A stretch of DNA of 64,000 nucleotides from positions 260,001 through 324,000 of the forward strand of contig CAHIKZ030002089.1 of the NCBI GenBank assembly GCA_903632075.3, given 5' to 3'. The stretch comes from Acanthosepion pharaonis. Its lineage: Eukaryota; Mollusca; Cephalopoda; Sepiida; Sepiidae. Position numbers and translations under genes: made by a program. Within the stretch, counting starts at the first letter, position 1, and each line of letters starts with the position of its first letter. The notes beneath the pieces are model-generated. The model saw nothing but the letters and a program-made list of their open reading frames with translations, was not told the origin of the DNA and searched no databases. Below are positions 1 through 10,412 of the stretch, piece by piece.

Positions 1-169
1 AGATAGCTATCTGGACCAAGTTTTTAAAAGCTAGGAATTATATTATTGATTGAAACTAAAAAGATGGTAAAACTTGCTGGATAATGGTATTATGCATCTT
101 GGTCATTTTGAGCTTAGAAATAATTTTTTATGTATCAATAATAAGGATAAGTAATAAAAGTAACATCAT

Positions 170-1260
170 TTAGTATTCTTTAATATTACATAAATCTAAT
201 CTGCCAAACAATCTTTCCATTCGCATCCCAATGTGATATCCTTTGGCAGTCAATACTTTTGTCAATCTTTTGTCCATTGAAGTAGTCAAACTTTGAATTG
301 TAGATGGAGTTATGTTGTCGATCACATTCATTATTTCTTGTTTCAGTTTTTCTTTGTTGATGTATTGCATTCGTCCTTCATATAGCTTCTACTTGACAAT
401 TCCCCAAAGTTTTTCAATGCAGTTGATGTCTGGAGATTGAGGTAGCCATTCCATAAATAGCTTGCCCTAGATTCCTTATTGCTCAAGAAATGCCTTTAAG
501 TTAGCCTTATGCAATGGGGCAATGTCTTGCATAAAAATCATCTTGGATTTGAAACTTGGTGATTTTTTTATATTGTACCAGGATATAAACTTTGAGTTAA
601 AAAATTTGATATAGTTTCGCTATTCATTTTCAGTCTACCTTTACAAAGAAGGGTCCAATAATGGTATCACCATTGATTGCTGCACAGAACATAACTTTTC
701 CTCCACCTTGTTGATGTCTAAAGTGGGTTGAATGTACACTTTCCTATGTCAACCTCACTCTGGCAAAAGTTTCAGGACCATCAGGAGTAGCTTGACATTC
801 ATCCATGAATAAAACAGAGCTGAAATCCCATTTCATGTAGACATTTTCCCAAGAAATTCTTTTCTTGATATCAGCTTTTGATAAAGGATTGGACTTTAAC
901 AACTTTTGCAAGCTCATTCAAGATATTATTCTTTGTAGCTCTCTTCGTTCTAGGCACATCAGCTTCTTGAAATATCTTCTTGCGAGATTCTAATAGATTT
1001 TTCTTCAAAGCCCGACTTATGAAATGATTCTCCCACTTCGTTATCTTCCTTTTACCAGCATCAGATCTTATTTTCCAGGTGCAGCTGATGTTTGAAATCG
1101 CTTTCTTGATCGTCTGTGCGTTCCTCTTATTCAACTTTGCAATATGTCTTGCAGTAACCTCTTCTGCTAATAGATTTATAATTTTCTTCTTTTCTTCAAT
1201 CTTTTTCTTTTCCCATTCTGATGTTTTCTACCATTTAAAAATTACAAAAATCAAAAATAC
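170..1260 (-). mobile_element. Tc1-like DNA transposon remnant (broken transposase)
   Basis: Read on the minus strand, the interval gives a decayed Tc1-family transposase. The N-terminal part (about 1134 to 871) has a DNA-binding linker resembling 'ISRALKKNLLESRKKI' and 'EADVPRTKRATK'. Next, around 800-780, comes the first catalytic region 'LFMDECQATPDGPETF', then 'GGGKVMFCAAINGDTIIGPF' near 700-655. The second region reads 'MQDIAPLHKA' near 540-510, the third 'SPDINCIEKLWGIVK' near 445-400, and the C-terminus 'STIQSLTTSMDKRLTKVL' near 330-250. The acidic residues D, D and E are all visible, but several stop codons and frameshifts separate the blocks, so no intact protein is possible. Terminal inverted repeats could not be identified, so the outer limits are those of the coding remnant. 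Family knowledge: Tc1 transposases cut and paste DNA at TA sites. Confidence 0.85.
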
Positions 1261-1554
1261 AATGTTTAGAGCAGTGGTAACTTGTTGCAGCCTTATCCAC
1301 TAAAATCTTGCCTTAAAGCGCAATATCCAAAAACAGCTTTGCTCAGGAACACACTGGGAGAGCCAACTGCCTGTTAAACTACACAATTATCCAATGTTCA
1401 AACTGGTAGTTAACCAATTTTTTTTCCAGTGAATACTTCAGATATAATCAACGTTTTAATTATTTGCATCATAGTGTTATCCAAGCTGCAGGTGTAGGAT
1501 ATAGACACAATTTTTTTCTAAAAATAAAATTATATAAATATAATCATTTTATCT

Positions 1555-1905
1555 CAAGCAAGGTGATAAAGACACTGAGGCTCAAGAAATTATGGAGAGT
1601 ATGAAAGAGTCAGCGAAAAAACATTATTAAGGAGAGAGGACAATAAAAGGACAGAGTTCAAGGAGACAAAAAAAAAATGATGATTCAATTTACATTTAAA
1701 TTTTTGAAGACCAAAGTTGACTAGAAAGCAAGATGCCAGAAGAGATTTGCACTAGTAATAAGTGCAAGAGAATAAACTGTTAGCATAGTACTTATAGTTA
1801 CATCTTGTCAGTTCAACTGTAAAATGATGAGACCAAACTACCAATCTAGTAAAATGTTTAAAATCGTAAAGTCTACACAACATACATGTCTTGATAGCTC
1901 TATAT
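1555..1905 (-). mobile_element. Non-LTR retrotransposon 3' tail (jockey/CR1-like family, copy 1)
   Basis: The minus strand matches the C-terminal tail shared with the better-preserved copies at 39,140, 28,345 and 49,385. Recognisable pieces are a decayed 'TSNLWNSLPASCF'-like segment and the following 'LQKFKCKLN'-like segment. Stops and frameshifts are present, and only the last few hundred bases of the element remain, as expected for 5'-truncated LINE insertions. Confidence 0.6.
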
Positions 1906-1927
1906 ATTTGCTCTGGGCATAAATACT

Positions 1928-2174
1928 GGAGAATATGATGCTCTCTAGAATTTTATTCATTTCTTCCTTGCTTTCAATTCTGTCTGGAATCATCTTCAGG
2001 GAAAGGAATTAGTGGCAAACGTCTGCTTCAAAATTTGCTACTGTATGTCTGCTCCCATCAGAAGAGATTTGTCAAGAAGACATTTTACCACTGATTCCTT
2101 CCACTGAAGATGATTCCAGACAGAATTGAAAGCTAAGAAGAAAGGAATAAAGTTCTGGAGAGCATCATATTCTC
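1928..2174. repeat. Fold-back element (hairpin), arms about 90 bp
   Basis: The left arm 1928-2017 and right arm 2086-2174 are imperfect reverse complements. Left 'gagaatatgatgctctc' is mirrored by right 'gagagcatcatattctc', and 'tctggaatcatcttcag' by 'ctgaagatgattccaga'. The loop is about 68 bp. No coding capacity. It directly precedes a (TA)n tract at 2187. It could be a MITE or an inverted pair of one repeat. Confidence 0.8.
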
Positions 2175-2184
2175 CATCGGCCCC

Positions 2185-2186
<2 letters not shown>

Positions 2187-2234
<48 letters not shown>
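2187..2234. repeat. (TA)n microsatellite
   Basis: An uninterrupted AT dinucleotide run of about 48 bases, located between two fold-back elements. Confidence 0.97.
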
Positions 2235-2237
<3 letters not shown>

Positions 2238-2735
2238 GAAGCATAGTTTTAAGGTGTGCTATATTTATGGGATAAAGTGTTCAATATCAGAGAGCGTATG
2301 TAAATATAAAAGTGAACATTGAAGTCAACACTCAGAAGTGACAGGTTGTTTCATGCTGGATGCAATCATCAGGCCACGAATGCTGGATATTTCCTTGGCT
2401 GTTTATATTTATGGATCAGTGTTGCATTGTGGGTAATCTATTCTGGCATTTATTTTGCAAGCATGGCTTGTTTGTCTATTTATTTATTTACGTTAATATA
2501 ACATCAAATAATACAAAATGAAAATGAAATACAAGTAAAATAAAATTAACCCAAACAAATAAATAAATAAACAAGCCACTCCCGCAAAATAACCACCAGA
2601 ATGAATTACCCACAATTCAACACTGACCAATGTATATAAATAGCCAAGGAAATATCCAGCATTCGGCCTTATGATTGTGTCCAGCATAAAACAGCCTGTC
2701 ACCTCTGAGTGTTGACTTCAATGTTCACTTTTATA
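2235..2735. repeat. Fold-back element, family G, copy 1
   Basis: The left arm (about 2308-2485) and right arm (about 2555-2735) are imperfect reverse complements. 'gtgaacattgaagtcaacac' on the left is mirrored near 2710-2730. The short reading frames on opposite strands, at 2319-2501 and 2493-2702, encode similar peptides, both containing 'NAGYFLG'. That is a by-product of the inverted repeat, not evidence for genes. The loop is rich in short A/T tracts. The leader 2235-2307 ('gaagaa...tgctatatt...cagagagcgtatgtaaa') recurs at 19,265-19,340, which defines the family. (TA)n tracts flank both ends. Confidence 0.8.
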
Positions 2736-2756
2736 TATATATACATATATATATAT

Positions 2757-2818
<62 letters not shown>
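2731..2818. repeat. (TA)n microsatellite, slightly interrupted
   Basis: About 88 bases of TA repeats with short CA interruptions, abutting the right arm of the fold-back element. Confidence 0.95.
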
Positions 2819-2821
<3 letters not shown>

Positions 2822-3234
2822 AACAAACAAGAACAAGTTTGATTAAAAGAACCAACAAGGTCTGTCTGTTTAACTTTTTGTACACTTTTCCAACTTTCAG
2901 ATAAGTTGTTGATAAACTGTCCGAAATTTATATTTTGTTATTTTTGTTCAAGTAATTTCAAATTACAGTCATTATCAAGAACCAATGTAGTGTCTGTCTG
3001 ATAATATTAACTCCTTTAAGAAGTAAAAAAAAAAAAAAAGAAAAGATACTTGTCTTTCTGCCTTTCTGCATTTCATATGGACTCTCAATTTTGCATATGG
3101 CTGATTCAATTTTAATTACAAGTCATGGAAATGTAGCAATATTTAAGCATCATCTTTTTTTTAATATTGTTTTTGTTTATACATTTTTTCATATTTTACA
3201 CTGACTACAGTTTTTACTGAGTCCTTATTTGTTT

Positions 3235-3239
<5 letters not shown>

Positions 3240-3271
<32 letters not shown>
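3240..3271. repeat. (CA)n microsatellite
   Basis: About 16 CA units. Confidence 0.97.
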
Positions 3272-3273
<2 letters not shown>

Positions 3274-3282
3274 ACTTGAAGC

Positions 3283-3590
3283 AAAAGAAATGTGTTTCTA
3301 CAGAAGGATACTGAGAATATCATGGACTAAACATGTGAGCAATGATAAAGTTTTAAATGAAATGAAAACAAATTAGACACTTATACTTAACACCAAGAAG
3401 AGGAAGTTGAAATTTCTAGGGCTCATAATGAAGAAAGAAGGCTAGGAAAATCTAATACTCACAACAGAGACTGAAGAACAGGGTTTAGGAGAGATAAGAA
3501 AAAGACAAAGTTTATTAAGCATTACAAAGAACAGGAAATTGGGGAGAGCCATGATCGCTAACGTTCTAAAGTGACATGGCACATGAAGTA
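3283..3590 (+). mobile_element. RTE-like LINE 3' tail (copy 1)
   Basis: The plus strand reads 'MCFYRRILRISWTKHVSNDK' followed by 'VLNEMKTN', then 'RKLKFLGLIMKKEG' and 'ENLILTTETEE', ending with 'KNRKLGRAMIANVLK'. This is the C-terminal signature of RTE-type endonuclease/reverse-transcriptase ORFs ('FYRRMLRISWTE...', 'KLKFLGHIMRKEGLENL...'). In-frame stops at two points show that the copy is dead. Only the tail is present, consistent with 5' truncation at insertion. Confidence 0.8.
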
Positions 3591-5094
3591 TTTGATATTA
3601 ATATTAAAAACATGATTCATGTATTATAAAAGTTTCAACATAATTTTCAAGGAGATGCTCAATGTTCATGGTCTAACCCACTTCTTAAGATCTGGAAATT
3701 GATTAAATGTTAAATTTGTTTCTAAATTCCTTTTTGATCAAGTCAAAAAAATTTCAGCACTTCCTTGTAAGGAAAGAATATATAATTAGTTTAGATTGCA
3801 GCATCAACTTTTGCATCTGCAAAGTGTTTGGCATCCACAAAAAACAACTCAAGCTTCCATTGTTTTTATCAAGTAAAATTTGTATATATTCTTCACATTG
3901 TTACAATGCAGAAGACAGAGATTCAATTTGTTTGAAGACTGAATGGTACAGTTTGTAGGGAAAATAAGAACAGTGGTGAGTTGAAAGGCAGCCTTGGTAG
4001 AGAGAGGATGAAAAGAAATGGGTTACTTGGATGAATAGTACGTGTCTAAGGAGCTGGTATGAAAGAGATGTTCTTTGATGGGGGGGAAACAAGGCTGAGA
4101 TGGTTGGGAAATTTAGAAAAGCCAAAAATGGATGGGTGAAAATAATGACATGAAAGTGAAAAGAATAGATTTCTTCTCAACAGTGAAAGACATGTTAGAG
4201 AAATAGATTAAACGTGAATACAGAACTGGTCTTGTGCCAGAGAAGGAGAAGAATAGAAGAGACCCAAAGTATGGCAAGGCAAGTATCAGCGTCAGCCAGC
4301 CGAATTCTTTTAATAAAAGGAAAAAGTGGTTTTAACAATGAGGAAACTGACAAAAGAACCAAATAATTGAAAATCTTAAAATGGTTGTCGATAAAAAAAA
4401 TATATATATATATAATAATCAAACACGTCTGTTGTTTGAAAAGAGACCATTTTTTTCAAACCATTTGTTAAGATGATATTTTAATTCAACTTCGATCAAT
4501 GGCACTCGGAGACCTACATTCAAGTTTCTTTTATTTTTTTTATTTTTATTTTTTTTTTGCATCAAAGGTAGTGCTGGCTGGCGTGAAAACTAATTCTACT
4601 ATCACTGAACATCCTCAGCCCCCAAATATGTCAGACATAAAACCTAAAATCTAGTTACTTGTTTTTTTTTTATTATTTTAATTTGTTATCAGATACTAAT
4701 TTTGCATCAAAGCTTTTTTGACTACCCTTGCTTAAATTGTTAAAAAATAAATTTCACTTAGCAAATTGATGTAATTTTTAATCTTGTTAAAGAAAGGTGA
4801 TAAAAAAAATACTCAATGAATTTATATTGTTTTTTTTTTCAATATACACATATATTTTTTTGAAATCTTTATTTAAAACAAGCACAACTTTAGTTTATAC
4901 TCTGGATAAATCCATTGTTTGAGTAGATAGCTTAGACAAATTTATTCAAACTACTATCAATGTTTTTGTAATAGATTGATTTCTTCTTTATGGTTTATCA
5001 ACCTTTTGCAGATTATTTAAAACCAGAAAATATATTATCATTTTAAGAAATTTTTGGGAGACAATAATAATTTACAGATAAAAGTGATACTAAT
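3591..5094. other. Gap without a recognised gene
   Basis: AT-rich DNA with homopolymer runs. At about 4070-4130 the plus strand gives 'ETRLRWLGNLEKPKMDG', which faintly resembles the 'RLRWFGHV' C-terminus of another RTE-type LINE. That is too weak to annotate separately. Nothing else was recognised. Confidence 0.4.
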
Positions 5095-5124
5095 TAATCC
5101 ATAGCTGTAGGAGAAGAGTTAGAT

Positions 5125-5300
5125 TCATAACTTTTCCAGGGTAGCAATTTTCCAAGCGTAGCTTAGATGTGGTACAAGACTGAAAGTATGGGGCACCCAA
5201 TGAGGATCAAACTCACTTTTCAGTAGTAACTGATCCAGCAAGACAAGCTTGCTAACCATTACAACATGCTGAGGTGATTCTTTTTCAGGGTATTTCTGTA
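5125..5300 (-). mobile_element. tRNA-derived SINE, family D, nested in a family A copy
   Basis: The minus strand contains an A-box-like 'tgtaatggttagca' and a B-box-like 'gagtttgatcctcat', followed by 'gccccatactttcagt' and 'taccacatctaagct'. The copy at 30,690-30,830 has the same order on the plus strand ('gctcgatcctcacaggg', 'cccatactttcgactgtg'). It interrupts the family A body, so it is the younger of the two insertions. Confidence 0.65.
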
Positions 5301-5388
5301 TTAGTGAATATAATATGAGCAACTAGAATTGGAAATTAACTCTGATTTCCAATTCTGATTTGTTAACCACTACACTGTCCACACATCT

Positions 5389-5498
5389 AAGCTTACAACA
5401 CTTGATATTCACATGTGGCCACCCACCTAGGTGCTGACCAAACTCAACTTTGGTGATCCTGGAAGAATTGGTGTTTCAATATGATATGACCATAAGGC
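5389..5498 (-). pseudogene. 5S rRNA-like segment (SINE head)
   Basis: Reverse-complemented, the 110-base segment follows metazoan 5S rRNA from near its 5' end to the 3' end, including 'gtgttgtaagctt' at the 3' end and a decayed internal control region. Divergence and fusion to a tRNA-like unit mark it as a SINE component, not an rRNA gene. Confidence 0.75.
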
Positions 5499-5809
5499 TT
5501 TAGAAACCAAAGGCAAATAGGAAGGAACAAAAAGTATCTGAGACTCTACTTCCTTGTGTAAGGCACATTCTTTGGAATGGTATTTATAGACTGAAACAAA
5601 AGGCCATCTGAAGAATCTCCTGCAAATGGTAGATGAAATATGAAGAATTTTATTCCAATAAATAGTCACTATTAATATACTGTATGCATTTCAAGCTAGC
5701 CATTTTTGAAGAATCTAAAGACCTTTTTTTTTAATATAAGCTAAAAAGGCCTAATACAAGAGACACTTCAGATTAATGGTTACAGTGTAGGGTAGAACAA
5801 GCATGAGAA

Positions 5810-5895
5810 AAGCCAAGAAGAACTGTTCATGAAGTCATGTAGAAAAGATAACAGTTAAATCTAGACTTGAAGAGGTCAAAGTCATAGTGACTGGG
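5810..5895 (-). mobile_element. Short LINE tail fragment (jockey/CR1-like)
   Basis: 'agataacagttaaatctaga' and 'aagtcatagtgactgggaaa' align with the same positions of the tails at 42,480 and 63,410. Only about 85 bases are recognisable. Confidence 0.5.
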
Positions 5896-6179
5896 AAACC
5901 ACATACAGACAAGGTTAAATTATCATGATAATACCAACAAAGATGAGGAGAATGATCTAAATGTAAATAAAGTATTATTGTTTATGCATTATTTACATTA
6001 TATATACAGCCTATTTCTAAGGACTGATCTTTTTTTTTTTTTTTTTTCAAGGGACTCATATGTCTGCTTTTCTGAACACTAAAATCTTAACTTATTCAAA
6101 TTGAGAATCAGTCAATATCTACTCTCCTTATCTTTATGATTTTCTCTTCCTACCACCTACTCATCCATTTCAAATTCCT

Positions 6180-6582
6180 CCCTAGTATTTTAAACAGGAA
6201 TAGAGGTTTATTCCTTGTTTTCTGTTGAGGAGTGGATTTCCAGTTTCATTGAAAATCTACTTTAAATCTATACTTCTAATGTACCTGCCTAAAACGATGA
6301 ATAATTCTTTACTATTTGTTTATTCTTTTCTCCCTCAATAAGATAGGTTTGCCAATCATCCTGTTCACACACCTCTTAGTTCTTTGGAACAGGAGTAGAG
6401 GTTTATCCTTTGTTTCTTGTTTAGGTTTCGATTTCTGGTTCCTTCTAAAGACTTTTCTTTCTCTTTCATTTCTGGTGGCCACTTGTGTCTTGGTGGCATT
6501 ATCACATTTTTTAGAGTGGTACCTTTTACTTTGTAACCCTCTACGTCCAGTGGTTCTTGGGCCTCGTACAATGTGAACATCA

Positions 6583-6617
<35 letters not shown>

Positions 6618-6700
6618 CATCATTTCCATTTTAACAGTAACCCTATACCTTGAGTGGCTCATGGGCCTTGCATTAGGTGAACATTAGAATAAATAGTAAT
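6180..6700. repeat. Internally duplicated unassigned repeat with poly(A)
   Basis: 'aacaggaatagaggtttatt' (about 6195) recurs as 'aacaggagtagaggtttatc' (about 6388). 'tttgtaaccctctacgtcca' (about 6530) recurs as 'agtaaccctataccttgagt' (about 6640), with a 29-base A run between them (about 6586-6614). The family is unknown. The open frames across it are low complexity and not supported as genes. Confidence 0.5.
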
Positions 6701-8012
6701 AAAGAAATGACTGCTTTGCTAAAGGCCAATTCTCCCTAGTTAAGTTAAAAAATCCTTATTGATCATCAACATAGTGAGCATTTTTCATTCCAATTTTAGG
6801 ATTGCTTTTCCCCACAGATTCAGCCTGTCTGCTAGAAAAATCATTTGATATCCTCCGACATGAATATATTTCTAAATAAACTTCATCAAACCTTTTTGAA
6901 AATGATCCTGCCTATAAATAATAAAATGTATTCATTACACTTGACAAAATGAGAAACCTCAAGTTAGGTTTTTGATCAGTTTTATTTTTCTCTCTTGTTT
7001 TTTTGCCTTTTCTGAAATAAATAAAACTTATCGCTTTTGGCTTTATTCTTTTTTTTAATTCCCTCTGATTAGTTTTCATTTGGTAACGAACAATGTAACT
7101 CAATCGAATTGCAAGAGAAACAGGTTTAAAAATAGTTGCATTGAAACTAATCACATCCGACTGGAATACATGAGAAGAAGGAGGAGATTGTATGTAGAAT
7201 TTCATTAGCATGCTCTTTAATGGATAAAAGATTAATTTTAGATTCTAAAATATAAGATATTTTTCAAAAAATTCCCATATGGAATATTTGTTAGAGTTCT
7301 TTAGTTTTGAGGCTTCGGTGTTTTCCTTTTCGTTTCTCTTCACTGAATTCATTTTTGAAAAAATCTTTTACCTTCTCTTCTAATCTTATCATTTGAATAA
7401 TCTTTGAAAATTCTTGACTATCTTAAGACAAGCATGTGTATCTTGTTATATTTTGTCTAAAGACTTTTTTTTAAGACCCAAATATAATGAAAAACATCCT
7501 GATTTTCTCCTAAGAAAACAGACTTTACATAATTTTCCAAAATGTTTTGTAATGCATTGTATTTATATTAACATTGCCAGGGAAATTGGAGGAGTTTTTC
7601 CAAAATTTAATGTTCTAAACTCTTGTCATAATTTCTGGGATGATATAATTATTTACACATAACATGCATAAGTTAAGGACAACTTCATTTAACAAGCAGA
7701 CCTTTGGATTTCCATCTGGTTATTAAGTGAGAAGTAGCTCTATTATATTTAACTTAAGCATAGAGATTATGGGTGACATATAATCAAGATGGCCTCCCTG
7801 GTCAAACTGGTAATGGTAAAATTTAGTTAAAGTTATGATTATCTTGATGGAAAAGATTGATACAGGTTTGTGTTGTGTTGTGAGGCATATTTTTCTTTAG
7901 TTAGATTTCTGTGTACTAGGCTGTTTGATATTAATTTCACTGTTTAAGAAAACAAAACAAAACAGGGATATCAATTAAAACATATACACACTTAAAATAA
8001 CAGTTATATCTA

Positions 8013-8016
<4 letters not shown>
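6701..8016. other. Gap without a recognised gene
   Basis: AT-rich sequence. Short reading frames at 6912-7211 (minus) and 7414-7662 (plus) have A/T-driven composition and no recognised motif. Confidence 0.4.

Positions 8017-8056
<40 letters not shown>
8017..8056. repeat. (TA)n microsatellite
   Basis: A continuous AT run next to the 3' side of the family A SINE at 8066. Confidence 0.97.
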
Positions 8057-8057
<1 letters not shown>

Positions 8058-8065
8058 CTCAAACT

Positions 8066-8474
8066 CTCCCATCGAATTCGATGTATGAGGGTCAAGTAGA
8101 TCAGTTACTAGGAACCAACAGCCCGATGCCAGCACATGAGATTTGATTATAGTGGTGAAGGTTTTGTGCAGAAACATCCACACTTTTTGAATGGACAAAT
8201 ACAGAAACCTGGTGCACTACATGTCACAATGCCCCCAAACAAACCTCCACAGGTTTTGAATTCAGAGTTGTCCTTCTTGTAGACCAGTTGCCATCCAAGA
8301 CTATAGAAGCCAATCTCTGCTATTTACCCATAGCTGGAGGGAGAAGAAGGGGATGCATACCTTTCCCAAGGGTACTAGCACATAAGTGAATGCAATGGAT
8401 TTGATTGGAATTTAAACTCAGCTCTCCGATTCCTCAATCCAAGATGCTGTCTATTACACTACCGCGCTGCCTTG

Positions 8475-8478
<4 letters not shown>
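8066..8478 (-). mobile_element. tRNA-derived SINE, family A, copy 2 (long 3' region, no 5S head)
   Basis: On the minus strand the tRNA-like head begins near 8478 ('gcgcggtagtgtaatagaca', A box) and continues to 'gagctgagtttaaattcc' (B box region). The body follows with 'gtacccttgggaaaggtatg' and 'ctccctccagctatgggtaa', then a roughly 200-base 3' part down to about 8066. It is one of the best-preserved family A bodies here. Both ends touch (TA)n tracts, which suggests insertion into a TA repeat or growth of TA-type target duplications. Confidence 0.75.

Positions 8479-8509
<31 letters not shown>
8476..8509. repeat. (TA)n microsatellite
   Basis: An AT run at the 5' end of the adjacent minus-strand SINE. 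Confidence 0.97.
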
Positions 8510-8510
<1 letters not shown>

Positions 8511-9299
8511 AACTATTGATAAATTAATCATGAATCCTGTTTTATTACTCGTATTTTCTTTATCAATATTTATAAAGTCTTCAGAAAGAATTCCAATATT
8601 TTGTCACTGATCAATAAAGTGTCAAACATCAAATGAAAGCTCATTTTTATGAAGGGAAAATGATCATTTCTTTTTTCATTTTGCAACCATGAATTAAATC
8701 TTCAAATATCCATCAATGACTAGATAAACCTTTAACTCAACATCATTATCCAGAACCTGGTTTCATTTTGCTATGCTTCCAATTCTCCTTTGTTCTTTAA
8801 AAATATCACAAAATATTTAAAATAGTTTTTCATAGGAAATGATAAACCTGGTACCAGCCTGATCAATGAATTTATTATTTAGAACATGGATTTCTCAGGA
8901 TTTTTTTATCATCACAAAAAATGGTAGATATTTATCAGTTAAAAAAGGGGCTCAATTTATTATTGTTTAAATATTAATTCTATATAATTAAGTGTTTGGG
9001 GAAGCAATCATAGAACAAGATGAGTTACAAAAGAATAAATGGAAAAATATTTGTAAAGCTAAAGATTTAAAAGTTCTTTTCATTCAACAAAACAAAGTAT
9101 TGAATAACCTAAAATGTATCGGGGAGGGGTTATTAAGTGAAAATAAAAAAAACATCTTTATCATTCTGTTGCACTAACTTCTGCCATCTTTAAAACAACT
9201 TCATAATTATTAGGATTGCTTGAAAATCTCTGTCTTATAAAGTTGTAAAGCTACCACTTTTCGTTACCCATCATCATTTATTTCAAATAAAGAACCCAT
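8510..9299. other. Gap without a recognised gene
   Basis: AT-rich. One 61-codon frame at 8992-9177 (plus) has no recognised motif. Its right end may be the start of the family C repeat. Confidence 0.35.
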
Positions 9300-9570
9300 C
9301 AATGGTGTTCATAATATTAGCCATTTTCTTATAAGGAAACATTTGTAATTCATTGGCTGAAAAACCAATACTGCTTTTGGTTGAAATTTATAAAAATCGT
9401 TTTTTGGAAAACAGATTTCTCAAGTTTAGTAGCAGTTATCACTCTTTTCAGTATTGATGGGGGATTTCTTCATAACCTTCATGTCCATTTTATTTATTGC
9501 AGCTGTTGGTAGTGATGTTTTTTTCTTATTTAGTACAGTTCTTTGTTTGTGATTCTGTAACATCAGTTCA
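9300..9570 (+). repeat. Dispersed repeat, family C, copy 1
   Basis: It shares with 18,475-18,930 the ordered blocks 'attagccattttcttataag', 'tgaaatttataaaa', 'tttctcaagtt' and 'tttgtttgtgattctgta'. Minus-strand relatives lie at 45,960-46,325 and 55,800-56,110. It is non-coding and its class is unknown. Confidence 0.65.
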
Positions 9571-9727
9571 TAATGAAATTTGTAATCAAGCTACACATAA
9601 AAATGATTAAATGTGGTGTAATTGACCGTGATTATGTGTAATTGGTAAAAAAAGCTAAACAAACGGAATTGACAAAGTTACAAAGAAAGAATAAGAAAAG
9701 GGAGAAAATAGGTCAAAATAATACTAA

Positions 9728-9730
<3 letters not shown>

Positions 9731-9785
<55 letters not shown>
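9731..9785. repeat. (TA)n microsatellite
   Basis: About 27 AT units followed by a short CA stretch. Confidence 0.97.
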
Positions 9786-9793
<8 letters not shown>

Positions 9794-10071
9794 CCATCAA
9801 TGATAGGCAAAGCAGCAGTAACAGTAAGAAGGCAAAAGTTCACAAGGTAAGAATGATGTTCACATACAAAAGTGATACAATCAAGTGATTGTAGAGTTCA
9901 GAATTCAAAACAGGAAAGAACAAAAATATGGTAGATGAGATCTAAAGGTGGTCCATTTTAATTTGTTAGGAAGGTATCCCATCATGCAACTGTATGATTT
10001 GTTTATAAATTTTGGAAGTGGTTTGTTTTTAGCAGTTATTTCATACAGCGCAATACAGTTTTGTTTAATTG

Positions 10072-10072
10072 T

Positions 10073-10107
<35 letters not shown>
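10072..10107. repeat. (TG)n(TA)n compound microsatellite
   Basis: A TG run passes directly into a TA run. Confidence 0.95.
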
Positions 10108-10358
10108 TAAAACTCGGTGAGTGAAAAAAAATGGATACTACAATTTTCAAATATGTTGGCATCCGAAGAAAAATGAAAAAAAAGAAAGTGCCAGAAGCCT
10201 CCAAACATGATGAAAGAAATCATCCAGTACCTTAAATCTCTGGTACAAAGAAAAAAAAAAACAGGAAGTAATAAGTTAAAACAAACAGTGCTCAATACAC
10301 TAAGTAGAGCAAAAGTGAAATAAATGAATTCTAATAAGCCACATACTACCCACCAAGG

Positions 10359-10412
10359 TTTCACCACATCAGGGTGAACTGACTGATGATCCCATGTGGT
10401 GAAACCTAGGTA
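10359..10412. repeat. Short perfect-stem hairpin
   Basis: 'aggtttcaccacat' and 'atgtggtgaaacct' form a 14-bp perfect stem around a roughly 24-base loop. It is non-coding. It may be the end of an unrecognised repeat. Confidence 0.7.

Larger units (their letters stand above)
5100..5498 (-). mobile_element. 5S rRNA/tRNA chimeric SINE (family A, copy 1), with nested SINE
   Basis: On the minus strand the order is a 5S rRNA-like head (5498 to 5389), a tRNA-like segment (about 5388-5320) containing 'agtgtagtggttaac', and the family A body ending near 5100 with 'ctcctacagctatgg'. A second tRNA-derived SINE (family D) lies inside it at about 5125-5300. The same head order occurs at 14,763 and 25,543 on the plus strand. 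5S-headed and tRNA-headed SINEs are transcribed by RNA polymerase III and moved by LINE enzymes. Confidence 0.75.
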
